A stretch of DNA of 64,000 nucleotides. Source: Triticum aestivum (lineage: Eukaryota > Streptophyta > Magnoliopsida > Poales > Poaceae). The DNA is taken from NCBI RefSeq assembly GCF_018294505.1, contig NC_057800.1:177242113-177306112 (forward strand), in the 5' to 3' direction. The position numbers were made by a program, and so were the translations under genes. Shown piece after piece: positions 23,688 through 34,454 of the stretch (position 1 is its first letter; each line of letters begins with the position of its first letter). The notes under the pieces were generated by a model that saw only the letters and a list, made by a program, of their open reading frames with translations, ran no database searches and was not told the origin of the DNA.

Positions 23688-24827
23688 TTCAGTAGGTTGA
23701 GGAGCAACTCTTTGCTCTACTGGTCGGGGTGAAGATACCCCAAACAAGCCCCTCAAAGGATTATGTTCCATAGTAACAAGTGACAGTAAATTTCAGCACA
23801 CTATATAAATTTTTCCTTACCAAATTCCACCTACCAAAGGCGCTTCACTCCCCAGCAACAGCACCAGAAAAGAGTCTTGATGACCCACAAGTGTAGGGGA
23901 TCTATCGCAGCATTTTCGATAAGTAAGAGTGTCGAACCCAACGAGGAGCAGAAGGAAATGATAAGCGGTTTTCAATAAGGTTTTCTCTGCGAGCACTGAA
24001 ATTACCGGTAACAGATAGTTTTGTGATAAGGTAATTTGTAACGAGTAACAAGTAATAAAAGTAAATAAGTGCAACAAGATGGCCCAATCCTTTTTGTAGC
24101 AAAGGACAAGCCTGGACAAACTCTTATACAAAGGAAAGCGCTCCCGAGGACACATGGGAATTATCGTCAAGCTGGTTTTCATCACGTTCATATGATTCAT
24201 GTTCGGTACTTTGATAATTTGATATGTGGGTGGACCGGTGCTTGGGTACTTCCCTTCCTTGGACAAGCATCCCACTTATGATTACCCCTATTGCAAGCAT
24301 CCGCAACTACAACAGAAGTATTAAGGTAAACCTAACCATAGAATGAAACATATGGATCCAAATCAGCCCCTTACGAAGCAACGCATAAACTAGGGTTTAA
24401 GCTTCTGTCACTCTAGCAACCCATCATCTACTTATTACTTCCCAATGCCTTCCTCTAGGCCCAAACAATGGTGAAGTGTCATGTAATCAACGTTCACATG
24501 ACACCACTAGAGGAAAGACAACATACATCTCATTGAAATATCAAAGGAATACCAAATTCACATGACTACTTATAGCAAGACTTCTCCCATGTCCTCAGGA
24601 ACAAACGTAACTACTCAAAAATCATATTCATGTTCATAATCAGAGGGGTATTAATATGCATAAAGGATCTGAACATATGATCTTCCACCGAATAAACCAA
24701 CTAGCATCAACTACAAAGAGTAATCAACACTACTAGTAACCCACATGTACCAATCAGAGGCTTTGGGACAAAGATTGGATACAAGAGATGAACTAGGGTT
24801 TGAGATGAGATAGTGCTGGTGAAGATG
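23688..24827 (-). mobile_element. Athila-like Gypsy fragment: gag start, primer site and part of 5' LTR
   Basis: Read on the minus strand this matches Gypsy-4 at 60830-61890: LTR interior from about 24827, LTR end at 23878 (GGGTCATCA), a primer site near 23850 of the tRNA-Asp type (TGGTGCTGTTGCTGGGGAG, two substitutions), and the gag ATG at 23771 followed by about 25 codons. The gag is cut by Copia-B at 23687/23688. The LTR is cut at 24827, where an 11-bp direct repeat (24804-24814 and 24824-24834) marks the break. Confidence 0.82.
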
Positions 24828-25944
24828 AGATAGTATCGGATATCTGAATAGCATAGTTCATCGTACTAGGTGTTTAGGCCATGTAGCCTAACATCTGGGC
24901 AACATGATTTTCTTAATGTCAGCTGTGTTCCTTCTCTAGTTTAAAAGAAAAATAGACAACCATCTATCTCTTTGTCAGCCCGGCAAAAATAAAATATAAA
25001 ATAGTAATATCATATGTTATCCATATCCTAAAAGATGTGCATCGTGCACTCCTAAAAGCATGATATAATGCCCTCTGTATGATAACAATAAGAGAGACAA
25101 AGCAACTGGTACCTGCAATTCGTTCGCACATGAATCTAATCTGCACGATCAGGAACGGAAAAAACTATAATTAATAGAGCAGTTTTAGATGTCAGAATTG
25201 TGTCAAATATGTATGTGTACGAGTTAAGCTACAATTGGGCTTGTAATTAGTGGAGGGTTACGTGTTTGAGTGAAACCATGAAATCTGGTCCACTTAGTCC
25301 TATTATTATATTTAAAAAAGCATCACGGGGTAGCCAAATAGACTAGACATAAGCTGATAGGCTAGACATAAGAGGGATGGTACAGACGCCCGAGGCAGGG
25401 GACCGGCTGTGACGGGTGGTTGGAAATGTCATCTGATGGCCTCAACGGGCATGTAGTCTTTGTAGTATGTTAATTTAGTACATGGGAACAAGCGCCCCTA
25501 GTCATACCCGGAGATGTAGCTGATGTTTGATAAACCTCGTTAACAAATATCGGCATTGTTGCTCGTGCTTGTGTGAATGCTTGTTCCTCGGAAGATCAAC
25601 TATGCACGCCTCAGATGTTCTAACAGGTGATACCATGAGTTTGGTTGCAATGTTTTGGAGGTCCTCAGATCAGCCTGAGCGCAAAGTACTCATTCTACGG
25701 TCCAGCCAGCACAACGCACACCTCCAGCCAGCAAATCTAACTCTCTTCCCACCAGGCCGTAAAAGCTTTAGGAAAGGTAGTAAAACAACTAAACCTACGG
25801 CTAATGTCTAGGAAAATAATCAGTGGTAGAAAGATCAGTTTTTCCAGTAAAAGAGAGAGGGGGGGGTAGTATTCTGCGCTCTGGCAGGGTAGTACATGAA
25901 ACCACCTAATCAACCCATCCACAACTTTTTGGTTCTACTAGTAA
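24828..25944. other. Low-copy stretch, no gene recognised
   Basis: About 1.1 kb without LTR or transposase similarity that I recognise. The longest open frame (25527-25811, 94 residues) has no familiar motif and no clear initiation or splice context. A poly-G run of 8 lies at 25859-25866. Confidence 0.5.
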
Positions 25945-26278
25945 GGGCATGGCCAACGGGCTGCCCCATGGTGCTGCCCCGCAGGTCCAGCTCGGTTCGG
26001 AGTGGGCCAAACCAGGTTCGGATGGTGCTCTGCGCAAGAGGCGGTCTCTTGCAGAGGAGGTAGCTGCTTGGTGGAAAAAGTAAGAGAAAAGAAGGAGAGA
26101 GAATGAAGGAAGTAGAGAAGTAGACAGGAGAAAAGAACTGAGATGGGGACAACTGCAGTGGGGTCTACCTATGGCTGCCTCGGTTGGGTGAGTAAAAATG
26201 TAAATGGTAGTTTTAATATTTTAGGTCTAAAATAAGACATGGGGCAGCATCAAGCTGATCCCTCCATTGCTCATGCCC
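25945..26278. mobile_element. Tourist/Harbinger-like MITE
   Basis: The 334-bp element begins GGGCATGGCCAACGG and its other end, reverse complemented, reads GGGCATGAGCAATGG, both close to the Tourist consensus GGGCATGTACAATGG. A TAA duplication flanks it at 25942-25944 and 26279-26281. It has no coding capacity. Confidence 0.82.
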
Positions 26279-26281
26279 TAA

Positions 26282-27337
26282 GAAGCTTAGTTATCGGGAG
26301 TAAAATCCTAGATTCTTTTACTACGCAATCTGGCATAAAACTTCATAGTAAAACGTTTTTTTGTTTTGTAGCAAATGCGGTAGACTCTTTATGACTTAAT
26401 TTTGGGTTTAGATTTGATAGTACACTTACCGTCTAGTAGTAAAACTGATAAATTTTTTTACCACCCAATACTTTGGGGGAGTGGCGGTGCCAGGTGTTAA
26501 CGCTCTGGATTGTTAATTTTCTTTTGCCAGATTTGTACATGTTGATTTTACCAAAAAACTGGGTTAATCAATTGACTACTCAGCTTGTATGTGGCTTCTC
26601 CACTTGGGGGGAGCACATGATGGCATATAGACCAAAAAATGATAAAGCAAGTTTAAAATATGTTTAAGCAGTAACTGTGCACTCTTGAAAAGCATGGCCC
26701 AATTATTACTATTATCTAGTAGATCACAAATGTCTCAAATTTTACGTGTTCAAAAGACAACATAAAGAAATTTCGAACAACACCTCTTTAAACTAGTATA
26801 ATGTTATGCGGTAAGGTGAATTATGGGCATTTCACAGTAGCTTTCTTGCATTTGATAAAAATCACAATTTTCTTTTAACTACATATGCTCGGGAATGGCA
26901 AAAGAGAACGATATCTTCAAGCAGAAACATGTGGTATGCAGTTGTGTGACAGCACCGAGATGAGAGTGAATCAAGTTCACAAGTAGATACATACCTAAAG
27001 GAATGCATGTGACAACTCCTTCAAAATCAGCTCTACAGACGTGCTCAAAGAAAAAGAGAGTTCGTGGAACCGGCAGGAAAGAGAAGCAGCCATCAACAAG
27101 TTGCCATGACTCCAGCAACACCCATCACCAAGTTGGCTGCTCCTGGTCACCTTACCAGGAGCAAGTTCATACCCATCACCCTGATCAGCCAACCAAACAT
27201 GGAAAAAGAAATTGGTACAGGTCGGAAGGTAAAACAAAGCAGAACAAAAATCATGGAAACAGAAATTGCTACGAGTAGCAAGGTAAAACAAAACAAAACA
27301 AACCAAAGAAGCATCAATGACTGACTTCACTTAATTA
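26282..27337. other. Low-copy stretch, no gene recognised
   Basis: About 1.05 kb of AT-rich DNA with only short open frames. Two related purine-rich segments containing GGTAAAACAAAGC-type phrases lie at about 27225-27300. I see no domain or RNA gene. Confidence 0.45.
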
Positions 27338-27556
27338 CTACCCCGTACCTCCTATCTTTTACTAGTTGTTTAGGAAGAAATCAACCAGACCTCCCACACA
27401 CATTTGAGAATTTGACCCACATGTATCGAAATTATTGCTTAGTAAAATATGTTTAAGTAATAATTATATGGAAATATATTTCATGACAAACCCAGTAATA
27501 CAATTTCCAAATGTCAAATCCAAATATTGATTACAACAAGTTAAAGTGTGAGGGAG
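27338..27556. mobile_element. Degenerate Stowaway-like MITE
   Basis: The ends CTACCCCGTACC and (reverse complement) CTCCCTCACACT resemble the Stowaway terminus CTCCCTCCGT, with TA at both flanks (27336-27337, 27557-27558). The match is partial, so this is tentative. Confidence 0.42.
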
Positions 27557-27571
27557 TAACTAATGATTTTA

Positions 27572-28030
27572 GAGGGAATTGCACAAACCACCACTTATTG
27601 GGGCTAGCGTTGCGCAAAACACCTACTATACGGGTTTGTTGTGGAAAACACCATATTTTGGTGTAATACATTGCAGATAGGTCTAATCTGGTGTTTGAAC
27701 ACATTAACATAATTACAGACAAATGGGTCCCGCTTGTAAGTGCACGCGTGGCAATAAAAACCGGCCACATCAGCAACATATTAGACCAAGAAGTGAAAAG
27801 ACCAGAGTAATAATAATAAAAACAGTTAAACAAGTGGGCTGGAAGGCGACTAAAAATAGGTGGGCTGAAAGCCCATGTGGATCAAACAAGACATGGCCAT
27901 CTCGTACAGAGCGGCTCGAGCAGAGGAGCAAGCTTGCACAGACCTTCCGCACAGGGCACAGGAACAGCAGGCGGCGGCGGCGGCGACCATCCCGTCGCTG
28001 GTGATGGAGTGGAGCCAGCCGTTCCCCAAC
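27572..28030 (+). repeat. Left terminal inverted repeat of the Mutator-like element
   Basis: This 459-bp arm ends at CCCCAAC. It includes the promoter-like region and the start codon of the internal gene. Confidence 0.9.
27835..27875 (+). promoter_or_regulatory. Cluster of TGGGCT/AGCCCA (site II type) elements upstream of the internal gene
   Basis: TGGGCT occurs at 27835-27840 and 27861-27866 and AGCCCA at 27870-27875, ending about 18 bp before the ATG at 27893. TGGGCY site II elements are common in promoters of constitutively expressed plant genes. The last two can pair as a small hairpin. The mirror copy is in the right terminal repeat. Confidence 0.5.
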
Positions 28031-29103
28031 GCCGGGTAAGCGCCCCCCCCCCCCCCCTCCCCCCCCCATCCCCCGGCTCTCCCACCCAAGCTCTGCTCGT
28101 CTTCTCCCCTACCCTCTAGGTCTTTTTCTCCCTCATGAAACCCTACATTTTTGGGCAGAAATTTTGCCGTCGATCGACGTATTTTTGTTTAGGATCTTGT
28201 TTTTTGGGGCGTTTGTGTTGTTATTACTTAGGTTCTGCGCTCGATTTTTACATGTGTTTAAGGCCTTGTTCTCTGTGTCGGTATAAATTTTGTTTCAGCA
28301 ACATATCTGATTATTATTTATTATCCTTTATCCGATTTTCATGCCACAATAGGAATGCAAATGGCAGTAGCAAGGAGAGCAACACCGATCCTCCATCCAG
28401 CGTGGAGTGGCCTTCCGACTGGTACATCGAGGAACCAAGGGCAATCCATCAAGATTGGCCCATTAACACAGAGATTGACTTGAATTTGGATTACTCTGTG
28501 CAAAACCAGCTCAACATGGATTGCCACGTCCAGCAAAGAGAAGAAATGGATGAGATGCATGCATTTGAATCTCCACAAATGAATGCCAGTTTTTCCGAAG
28601 ACCTTGTATATGAGTCACATTCCAGCGAACAATCAAGTTCTGATGTTGAGGATGTACTGCAGGCTCACCTAGAAGGGGACACGGATGTTGAAGAATTGTT
28701 CCCGGTACCTGATGAGGAAGAGTTGGTTGAGGATCCTAGGGTGGACAAGGCAGCTATGATAAGGGAAGCAAGAAGCAAAAATGCGAAAGCCAAAGCAATC
28801 AAGATCAGGCAGGTTAAGCAAAGAGCAGCCGCAGGCACGATTGAGGATGCATTTGTGCTTAGTGATAGTTGTAGTGACGACAATAGAGAGATAATAGATT
28901 TAGACGACGATGATGGTGCTGTGTTGGGGAACGGCTGGCTCCACTCCATCACCAGCGACGGGATGGTCGCCGCCGCCGCCGCCTGCTGTTCCTGTGCCCT
29001 GTGCGGAAGGTCTGTGCAAGCTTGCTCCTCTGCTCGAGCCGCTCTGTACGAGATGGCCATGTCTTGTTTGATCCACATGGGCTTTCAGCCCACCTATTTT
29101 TAG
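27893..29103 (+). CDS. Two-exon gene carried by the Mutator-like element, unknown acidic protein
   Basis: Proposed exons are 27893-28035 and 28353-29103, joined by a 317-nt intron with GTAAG at the donor and a T-rich ...CACAATAG acceptor; the total is 894 nt, 297 residues. Exon 1 (MAISYRAARAEEQ..., an Ala run, then MEWSQPFPN) lies mostly inside the left terminal repeat. Exon 2 encodes a Ser/Asp/Glu-rich protein with motifs VEWPSDWYIEEPR, DVEELFPVPDEEELVEDP, a basic patch KNAKAKAIKIRQVKQR, and DIDLDDDD-like acidity near the end. The last 60 residues read antisense through the right terminal repeat and are probably not conserved. I recognise no domain; an acidic nuclear or DNA-associated protein, or the N-terminus of a lost transposase, are both possible. 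Confidence 0.55.
28036..28352 (+). other. Intron of the MULE-borne gene with C-rich tract
   Basis: GT-AG intron. Just after the donor lies a run of 15 C (28043-28057), then 9 C and 5 C, separated by one or two other bases. The minus strand could form a G-quadruplex. Confidence 0.6.
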
Positions 29104-29381
29104 TCGCCTTCCAGCCCACTTGTTTAACTGTTTTTATTATTATTACTCTGGTCTTTTCACTTCTTGGTCTAATATGTTGCTGATGTGGCCGGTTTTTATT
29201 GCCACGCGTGCACTTACAAGCGGGGCCCATTTGTCTGTAATTATGTTAATGTGTTCAAACACCAGATTAGACCTATTTGCAATGTATTACACCAATAGGT
29301 GGTGTTTTTCGCAACAAACCCGTATAGTAGGTGTTTTGCGCAACGCTAGCCCCAATAAGTGGTGGTTTGTGCAATTCCCTC
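28923..29381 (-). repeat. Right terminal inverted repeat of the Mutator-like element
   Basis: This 459-bp reverse-complement partner of 27572-28030 carries the same promoter-like region and start codon facing inward on the minus strand. From there an open frame (29078-28665) reads antisense through exon 2 for 137 residues. Confidence 0.9.
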
Positions 29382-29391
29382 AATGATTTTA

Positions 29392-29834
29392 TCTAGCAAA
29401 TTTCAGTGAATCTACTTCAAAGCAGCGAAAACAATGGGTCGAAGGCAGGTCATTAAATTAATCTGTGCATACGCCCAATTTGCAAGACCGGTTAGTAAGA
29501 AGGAACGTTGAGTAAGGAAGAACAGATCACCGGATGCAGAGCGTTGTACAGCTCGAGGACTTTCAGCACAAGCTGGCGTCCGGCAGCTAAGCCTTCCAAA
29601 TGCCGGTACGGATTAGATCTAGTATACGAAATTCAGACGGATCAATGAAATAAGAGTATGCAAGTACTGAACTGAAGTGTTGGGACTTGGGAGGCCAAAG
29701 CATTCCATCTAATCCTATTCCGCTGACGCGAAATTGAACTTGTGCGGATCCATGGAACACTGGATTAATAGACTGATTACCTGCAGCATTCTTCAAGACT
29801 CTCGTATTTTTAGGTCGTTAACCAGACTCCGGTC
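29392..29834. other. Low-copy stretch, no gene recognised
   Basis: About 440 bp between the Mutator-like element and Copia-C. Nothing identifiable on either strand. Confidence 0.5.
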
Positions 29835-29974
29835 TGAAAGCTGAATAAAATTGTTGCTTATTGATTGATTTGGTGCGGCATACAAGAGTATATAAGAGGG
29901 TACAAACCGACTTGGGGTAGGGGTACAAAACTGACTTGGACTAGAAGTCGTATACCATAGGGACTACTCTAACA
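29835..29974 (-). repeat. Copia-C 3' LTR (short)
   Basis: Read on the minus strand it starts TGTTAGAGTAGTCC at 29974, directly after the polypurine tract GCGGGGGGA (29975-29983), and contains a TATA-like CTTATATACTC. I end it at the CA at 29835 by analogy with short Copia LTRs; the left end is uncertain. Confidence 0.6.
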
Positions 29975-29983
29975 TCCCCCCGC

Positions 29984-31850
29984 GGTATCAACGGCAGGCT
30001 CGACGACGTTGAGACTGAAACATACATCTTGAAACGGCTTAGTAGGCAGTGCCTTGGTGAAAATGTCAGCAAACTGAGCCATAGAGGGAACATGAAGCAC
30101 CCGAACCTGACCAAGAGCAACCTTTTCACGAACAAAATGAATATCAATCTCAATATGCTTTGTGTGTCGGTGTTGAACTGGATTGCCGGTCATGTAGACT
30201 GCTGATATGTTGTCACAGTAGACAATAGTGGCCTGCTTAATAGGCCTGTGTAGCTCGGAGAGTAACTGCCGAATCCATATTGTATCTGCAACGGCATGTG
30301 CCACATCGCGATACTCAGCCTCGGCCGACGAACGTGAGACTGTAACCTGTCTTTTCGAAGACCAAGAAATCAAATTGTTACCAAGAAAAACACAAAAACC
30401 GGAAGTGGACCTTCGAGTGTCAGGACAACTAGCCCAGTCTGCATCAGAGTATGCGGTAAGCGAGTTTGAAGAAGAATTATTGAGGTGGAGACCATGATTG
30501 AGAGTTCCTTTTAGATACCGAAGAATGCGTTTAACATGATTATAGTGAGGAACCCGGGGATCATGCATATAGAGACATGCTTGTTGAACAACAAAAGAGG
30601 TTTCAGGACGAGTAATGGTGAGATATTGGAGAGCACCTGTTAGGCTACGATAGAGAGTAGGATCGGAAAAGGGTTCACCGGTAGCCGAAAGTTTAAAACT
30701 AGTATCGACGGGAGTGCGAGATGATTGACAGTCAAGCATACCAGCACGATTAAGAAGATCAAGAATATACTAGCGTTGGGAAAGAAAAGGGCTGGAGGAA
30801 TCTCGAACAACAACAATGCCTAAGAAATGATGAAGGAGTCCTAGGTCAGTCATAGAAAATTCAGACCTAAGAAGAAAGACAATATGATCTAAGAACTTTT
30901 GAGAGGATGCGGTAAGAATGATATCATCTACATAAAGAAGTAAATAGGCAGTGTCAGAAGTTTGATGATACACAAAAAGAGAGGTGTCGGAGAGAGATGG
31001 AGTGAAGCCTATTGTTTGGATGAAGGAGGAGAAGCGTTGAAACCAATCTCGTGGGGGCTGTTTAAGACCGTAGAGAGATTTCTGAAGAAGACATACATGA
31101 GTTGGAAAGGATGGATTTTCAAAACCCAAAGGTTGCTGGCAGTAGACAGTTTCTTGAAGGGAACCATGGAGGAAAGCATTTTTAACATCAAGTTGGTGAA
31201 TAGGCCAGAAAGAGGAGACAACAACACTAAGAACGATGCGAATGGTGCTAGGTTTCATAATCAATTCCTTGTTGCTAAGAAAAGCCACGACAAACCCACC
31301 TAGCTTTATATCGTGAGAGGCTCCCATCGGAGTGGAACTTTTGGCGAAAAATCCATTTGCCAAAAACAATATTTGTATTGGGAGGACGAGGAACAAGTTG
31401 CCAGGTGTTGTTTCGAAGTAAAGCATTATATTCTTCTTGCATGGCAGCGGCCTAGTTGGGATCAAGTAGGGCAGTTTTGTAATTCTTTGGGAGGGAAGTG
31501 AGAGATATGGAGGTATGAAGGTTTAGGCGGTTTTGGGGTTGATGAAATCCTGATTTGGCCCTAGTACACATGTGATGATCATTAATCGGGGCTGCTGTAG
31601 GAATAGCATGAGGGGGTATGGTGGGTACGGGTGAGTCCGGCGCAGCGGAAGAGTCGAACAAAGGAGCAGGGCTGGGTGATGGAGTGGGAGTAGGGGCCGA
31701 GGGTGTGGGGAGGGAGCATGGATCGGAGGTGTTGGGGACGTCTCGGGTGGGGTGAGGGTAGGGTTGGTATCGGCTATGGCTGGTGTTAATGGTGGTGGTG
31801 GTGTGTTGTGTTCAGCAGGTAGGGGAGTATATAGTTGGAAAGGGGTGAAA
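29984..31850 (-). pseudogene. Copia-C reverse transcriptase and RNase H
   Basis: From the right, a Pro/Thr-rich linker (31850-31660) leads into the start of reverse transcriptase (HMCTRAKSGF, then AAAMQEEYNALLRNNTW). The palm follows with HQLDVKNAFLHG and YVDDIILTAS, and RNase H with AYSDADWASC, SSAEAEYRDVA and VYCDNISAVY. The C-terminus DIFTKALP is intact. Lesions noticed are an amber at about 31453, a frameshift near 31290-31320 and an amber at 30770-30772 (same frame on both sides, Gln likely). Confidence 0.85.
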
Positions 31851-31856
31851 GCCTAG

Positions 31857-32328
31857 GTTTGGCCAGAGTTGGGTATACCTGGCAATGGCGATGTTTTTAC
31901 GTCGTTACCTTGTTGAAGGCATTGTTCTAAATGCTCGGGCTGATTCTTCAGGGTGAAAACCTTAGATTGTAGCCTTGGGTGGCTTGATCCGGTGACGGTC
32001 AAATTCGAGTGTTGCTCCCTTCCTGAAGGCGTTGCTGTTGAAGAACCTCGTCGTCCGTGTGGTGTCATGAGATGTCGGTGCAGATATGACCATTGTTATA
32101 GTTTGTCGATCCAAGATCGGATTGCTTTGGGCATTTTTTCTTTTTTCCTCACCTATACGCATAGCTTTGGTCTTATATGACTTTGCTATTTGCCAGCGTG
32201 TTTTTGTGTGCGTGTGTTGGTGTTGGCTGTGTGCATCCTAGCTATGCTGAGGCTGGGTGTATGCTCATCGTGTTTATATCTTCTTGATGCTCCATTTTGA
32301 GTCAATAAAATCCATCCTTTATAAAAAA
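31857..32328 (+). mobile_element. LINE 3' end (5'-truncated)
   Basis: The sequence has the T/G-rich 3' untranslated end I associate with Triticeae LINEs, with TCAATAAAATCC as a polyadenylation-like signal and a short A tract (ATAAAAAAT) at the right edge. No reverse transcriptase is left. I could not find a matching target duplication, so the left border is approximate. Confidence 0.6.
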
Positions 32329-32705
32329 TGCTTTCTTCAAGAGAGAAGCCTCTAGTGAAACCTATGGCCTCCGGGTCTATTTTCCATCATATATTTTCAG
32401 ATCTATAAAACCAAAACGTTGCTACAATTTATTTATATTTACTTTATTTTGCCTTTTACTTATCTTTTATATCTATCTCTATTAGATCTCACTCTTGCAA
32501 GTGACCATGAAGGGATTGACAACCCCTTTTTGGCGTTGAGTGTAAGTGTTTGTTAGTTTGTGTAGGTGCATATATTGGGGACTTGCTTGTGCCTCCTACT
32601 AGATTGATACCTTGGTTATTAACTAAGGGAAATACTTATCTCTATTTTGCTGCATCACCCTTTTCTCTTCAAGGGAAAAATCAACGCAAACTCAAGAAGT
32701 AGAAA
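32329..32705 (+). repeat. Gypsy leader fragment
   Basis: The segment contains phrases typical of the leader of long-LTR Triticeae Gypsy elements (GAGAGAAGCCTCTAGTGAAA, GGATTGACAACCCCTTT, TTCAAGGGAAAAATCAACGC). No LTR or gag is attached to it. Confidence 0.55.
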
Positions 32706-33020
32706 AACCCATCGTTTTACCCTTAGTAGCAACAATACAATATGTGCCTTGCAGCTCTTCCTGTCATAGAGTACGGACACCGCAAAATTGAACCTACTAC
32801 CAAGCACCTCTCCCGCTGAAGATAAATCAATCTAATTGGCCAACAAAGATGGATATGTCGAAGAGAATTACATGGCTACAAAATCACACATAAGATATCT
32901 TAGAAAATACTCATATACTTTCAGTGAGTAATTTGATCATAAACCCACAATTCATCGGATCCCAACAAACACACCGCGAGAATTACATCGAATAGATCTC
33001 GGAACAGATCATTATATTGA
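32706..33020. repeat. Unclassified high-copy repeat
   Basis: About 315 bp resembling a repeat I have met in Triticeae sequence (CACCGCAAAATTGAACC, AACCCACAATTCATCGGATC). I cannot name the family or find its ends. Confidence 0.4.
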
Positions 33021-33702
33021 AAATTAGATATGTTACTTGCCTGAGATTCGATCACCGGTATCATCATACCTAGTTCAATCTCATTACCGGCAAGTCTCTT
33101 TACCCGTTCTATAATGCATCATCCCATAACTAACTCATTGGTCACATTGCTTGCAAGGCTTATAGTGATGTGCATTACAGAGAGGGCCCAGAGATACCTC
33201 TCCAATACACGGAGTGACAAGTCCTACTCTTGATCTATTCCAACTCAACAAACACCTTCGGAGACACCTGTAGAGCATATTTATAATCACCCAGTTACGT
33301 TGTGACGTTTGATAGCACACAAGGTGTTCCTCCGGCATTCGGGAGTTGCATAATCTCATAGTCAAAGGAATATGTATAAGTCATGAAGAAAGCAATAGCA
33401 ATAAAACTGAACGATCAACATGCTAAGCTAATGGATGGGTCTTGTCCATCACATGATTCTCCTAATGATGTGATCTCATTCTTCAAATGACAACACATGT
33501 CTATGGTTAGGAAACTTAACCATCTTTGATAAACGAGCTAGTCTAGTAGAGGCTTACTAGGTACATGGTGTTTTGTCTATGCATCCACACATGTATCAAG
33601 TTTATGGTTAATACAATTCTAGCATGAATAATAAACATTTATCATGATATAATAAAATATAAATAATAACTTTATTATTGACTCTAGGGCATATTTCCTT
33701 CA
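33021..33702 (-). repeat. WIS-type Copia LTR fragment
   Basis: Read on the minus strand it begins at the intact LTR start (33702) and runs about 680 bp before being cut. It is closely related to the start of the Copia-A and B LTRs but more diverged. Confidence 0.85.
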
Positions 33703-34454
33703 CTGGGCCCCTTGTGTGATCCGACCAAGATAAGCATGGCCATGCGATTAGGATTATGAGATAATATCGGCCTCGCTGGAACGAGAAAGAGGTCAGGTTA
33801 GCACAAGGATGACAGACTCGCCTTCAGCCCGACAACATATATCATGTGTCAAAGGGAACATAAGTGTGATGTACGGGTTCACCTAACCAGCTTCATCGGA
33901 TACTTGGAGTCAGTACGCTTTGCTAGAGGCCACTACCGACTAGCTGAGTTGGATGTGATCTGACTCGCGACCATGTGAACGAGATCCTAAGGGGTCGTGC
34001 ACTTAAGGGAAGGAACCTGTGAGGCCCAGTCCGACTCCACGAGTCAGAAGTGATCCTACTCGGATTCGGATCCAGGCCAAACAGACTTTAGGCTTTAGTA
34101 TCCGTGCGAGGCCCAAGTGTTGTGCCTGCGACAGATGCCTATATAAAGCGGGGTGCGGCACACTCATTCGACTGCTCACTTCGACGTTGTCACTAGGGTT
34201 TGCATGTGTTGCGAATAGCCACCTCCACTCGCCGCCGACTGTGTGATTGTACCTAGCAGTCCGCCGCATGGTGTTCCTCCTGCACACGCGGATACCATTA
34301 GAGGCGGTGCACTTGCGCTGCTCTGGCGAACCTGTACGTGGGATCCGACGACCGACTATTCGAGGGATATCGGACAAGGAGGAGACGATCCACGTGGACG
34401 CACTGCCCCAACTCTTCTTCCGCTGCACAGCACTGTGCATCTAGTGGTAACGAT
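33703..34454 (+). repeat. Copia-D LTR, first part (interrupted)
   Basis: This LTR sequence, with a promoter-like CCTATATAAAGC at 34139-34150, runs up to the Gypsy-2 insertion. It continues at 42052 and ends CCCAACA at 42142. The 5 bases ACGAT are duplicated around the insertion. About 840 bp of LTR are present. Confidence 0.7.

Larger units (their letters stand above)
27572..29381 (+). mobile_element. Mutator-like element (possible Pack-MULE) with 459-bp terminal inverted repeats
   Basis: The element is 1810 bp, starts GAGGGAATTGCAC and ends with its reverse complement. The 10-bp sequence AATGATTTTA flanks it at 27562-27571 and 29382-29391, within the 8-11 bp range of Mutator duplications. 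The terminal repeats (27572-28030 and 28923-29381) are the same length and differ at only a few sites by eye, so insertion is fairly recent. No transposase domain is visible. The interior carries a spliced gene whose promoter and first exon lie in the left repeat. It is either a gene-capturing Pack-MULE or an internally deleted derivative of a larger element. Confidence 0.87.
29835..31856 (-). mobile_element. Copia-C: 3' half of a short-LTR Copia retrotransposon
   Basis: The minus strand carries reverse transcriptase, RNase H, a polypurine tract and a short LTR, in a lineage clearly different from Copia-A and B (YVDDIILTAS rather than YVDDILLIGND). Gag, protease and integrase are missing; the element stops in the Pro-rich linker upstream of reverse transcriptase, where LINE sequence begins. 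Without the other end there is no duplication to confirm the boundary. Confidence 0.85.

Noticed and set aside
25527..25811. 94-codon ORF in the low-copy island as a host gene
   Set aside because: No recognisable motif, unremarkable composition and no promoter or splice context; left as unassigned.
27770..28119. Gly/Pro-rich open frames around the C-rich tract
   Set aside because: These are translations of the C homopolymer and Ala-repeat region in wrong frames or strand.
28135..28352. Treating the MULE ORF as starting at ATG 28135
   Set aside because: The first 70 residues are T-rich intron translation (Phe/Leu/Cys/Tyr) and end in an acceptor; the spliced start at 27893 gives a better protein.
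29120..29386. 88-codon frame and its 100-codon partner at 27531-27833 as a duplicated small gene
   Set aside because: They are the two arms of the MULE terminal repeat; the frames run outward from the element into its ends and are not coding.
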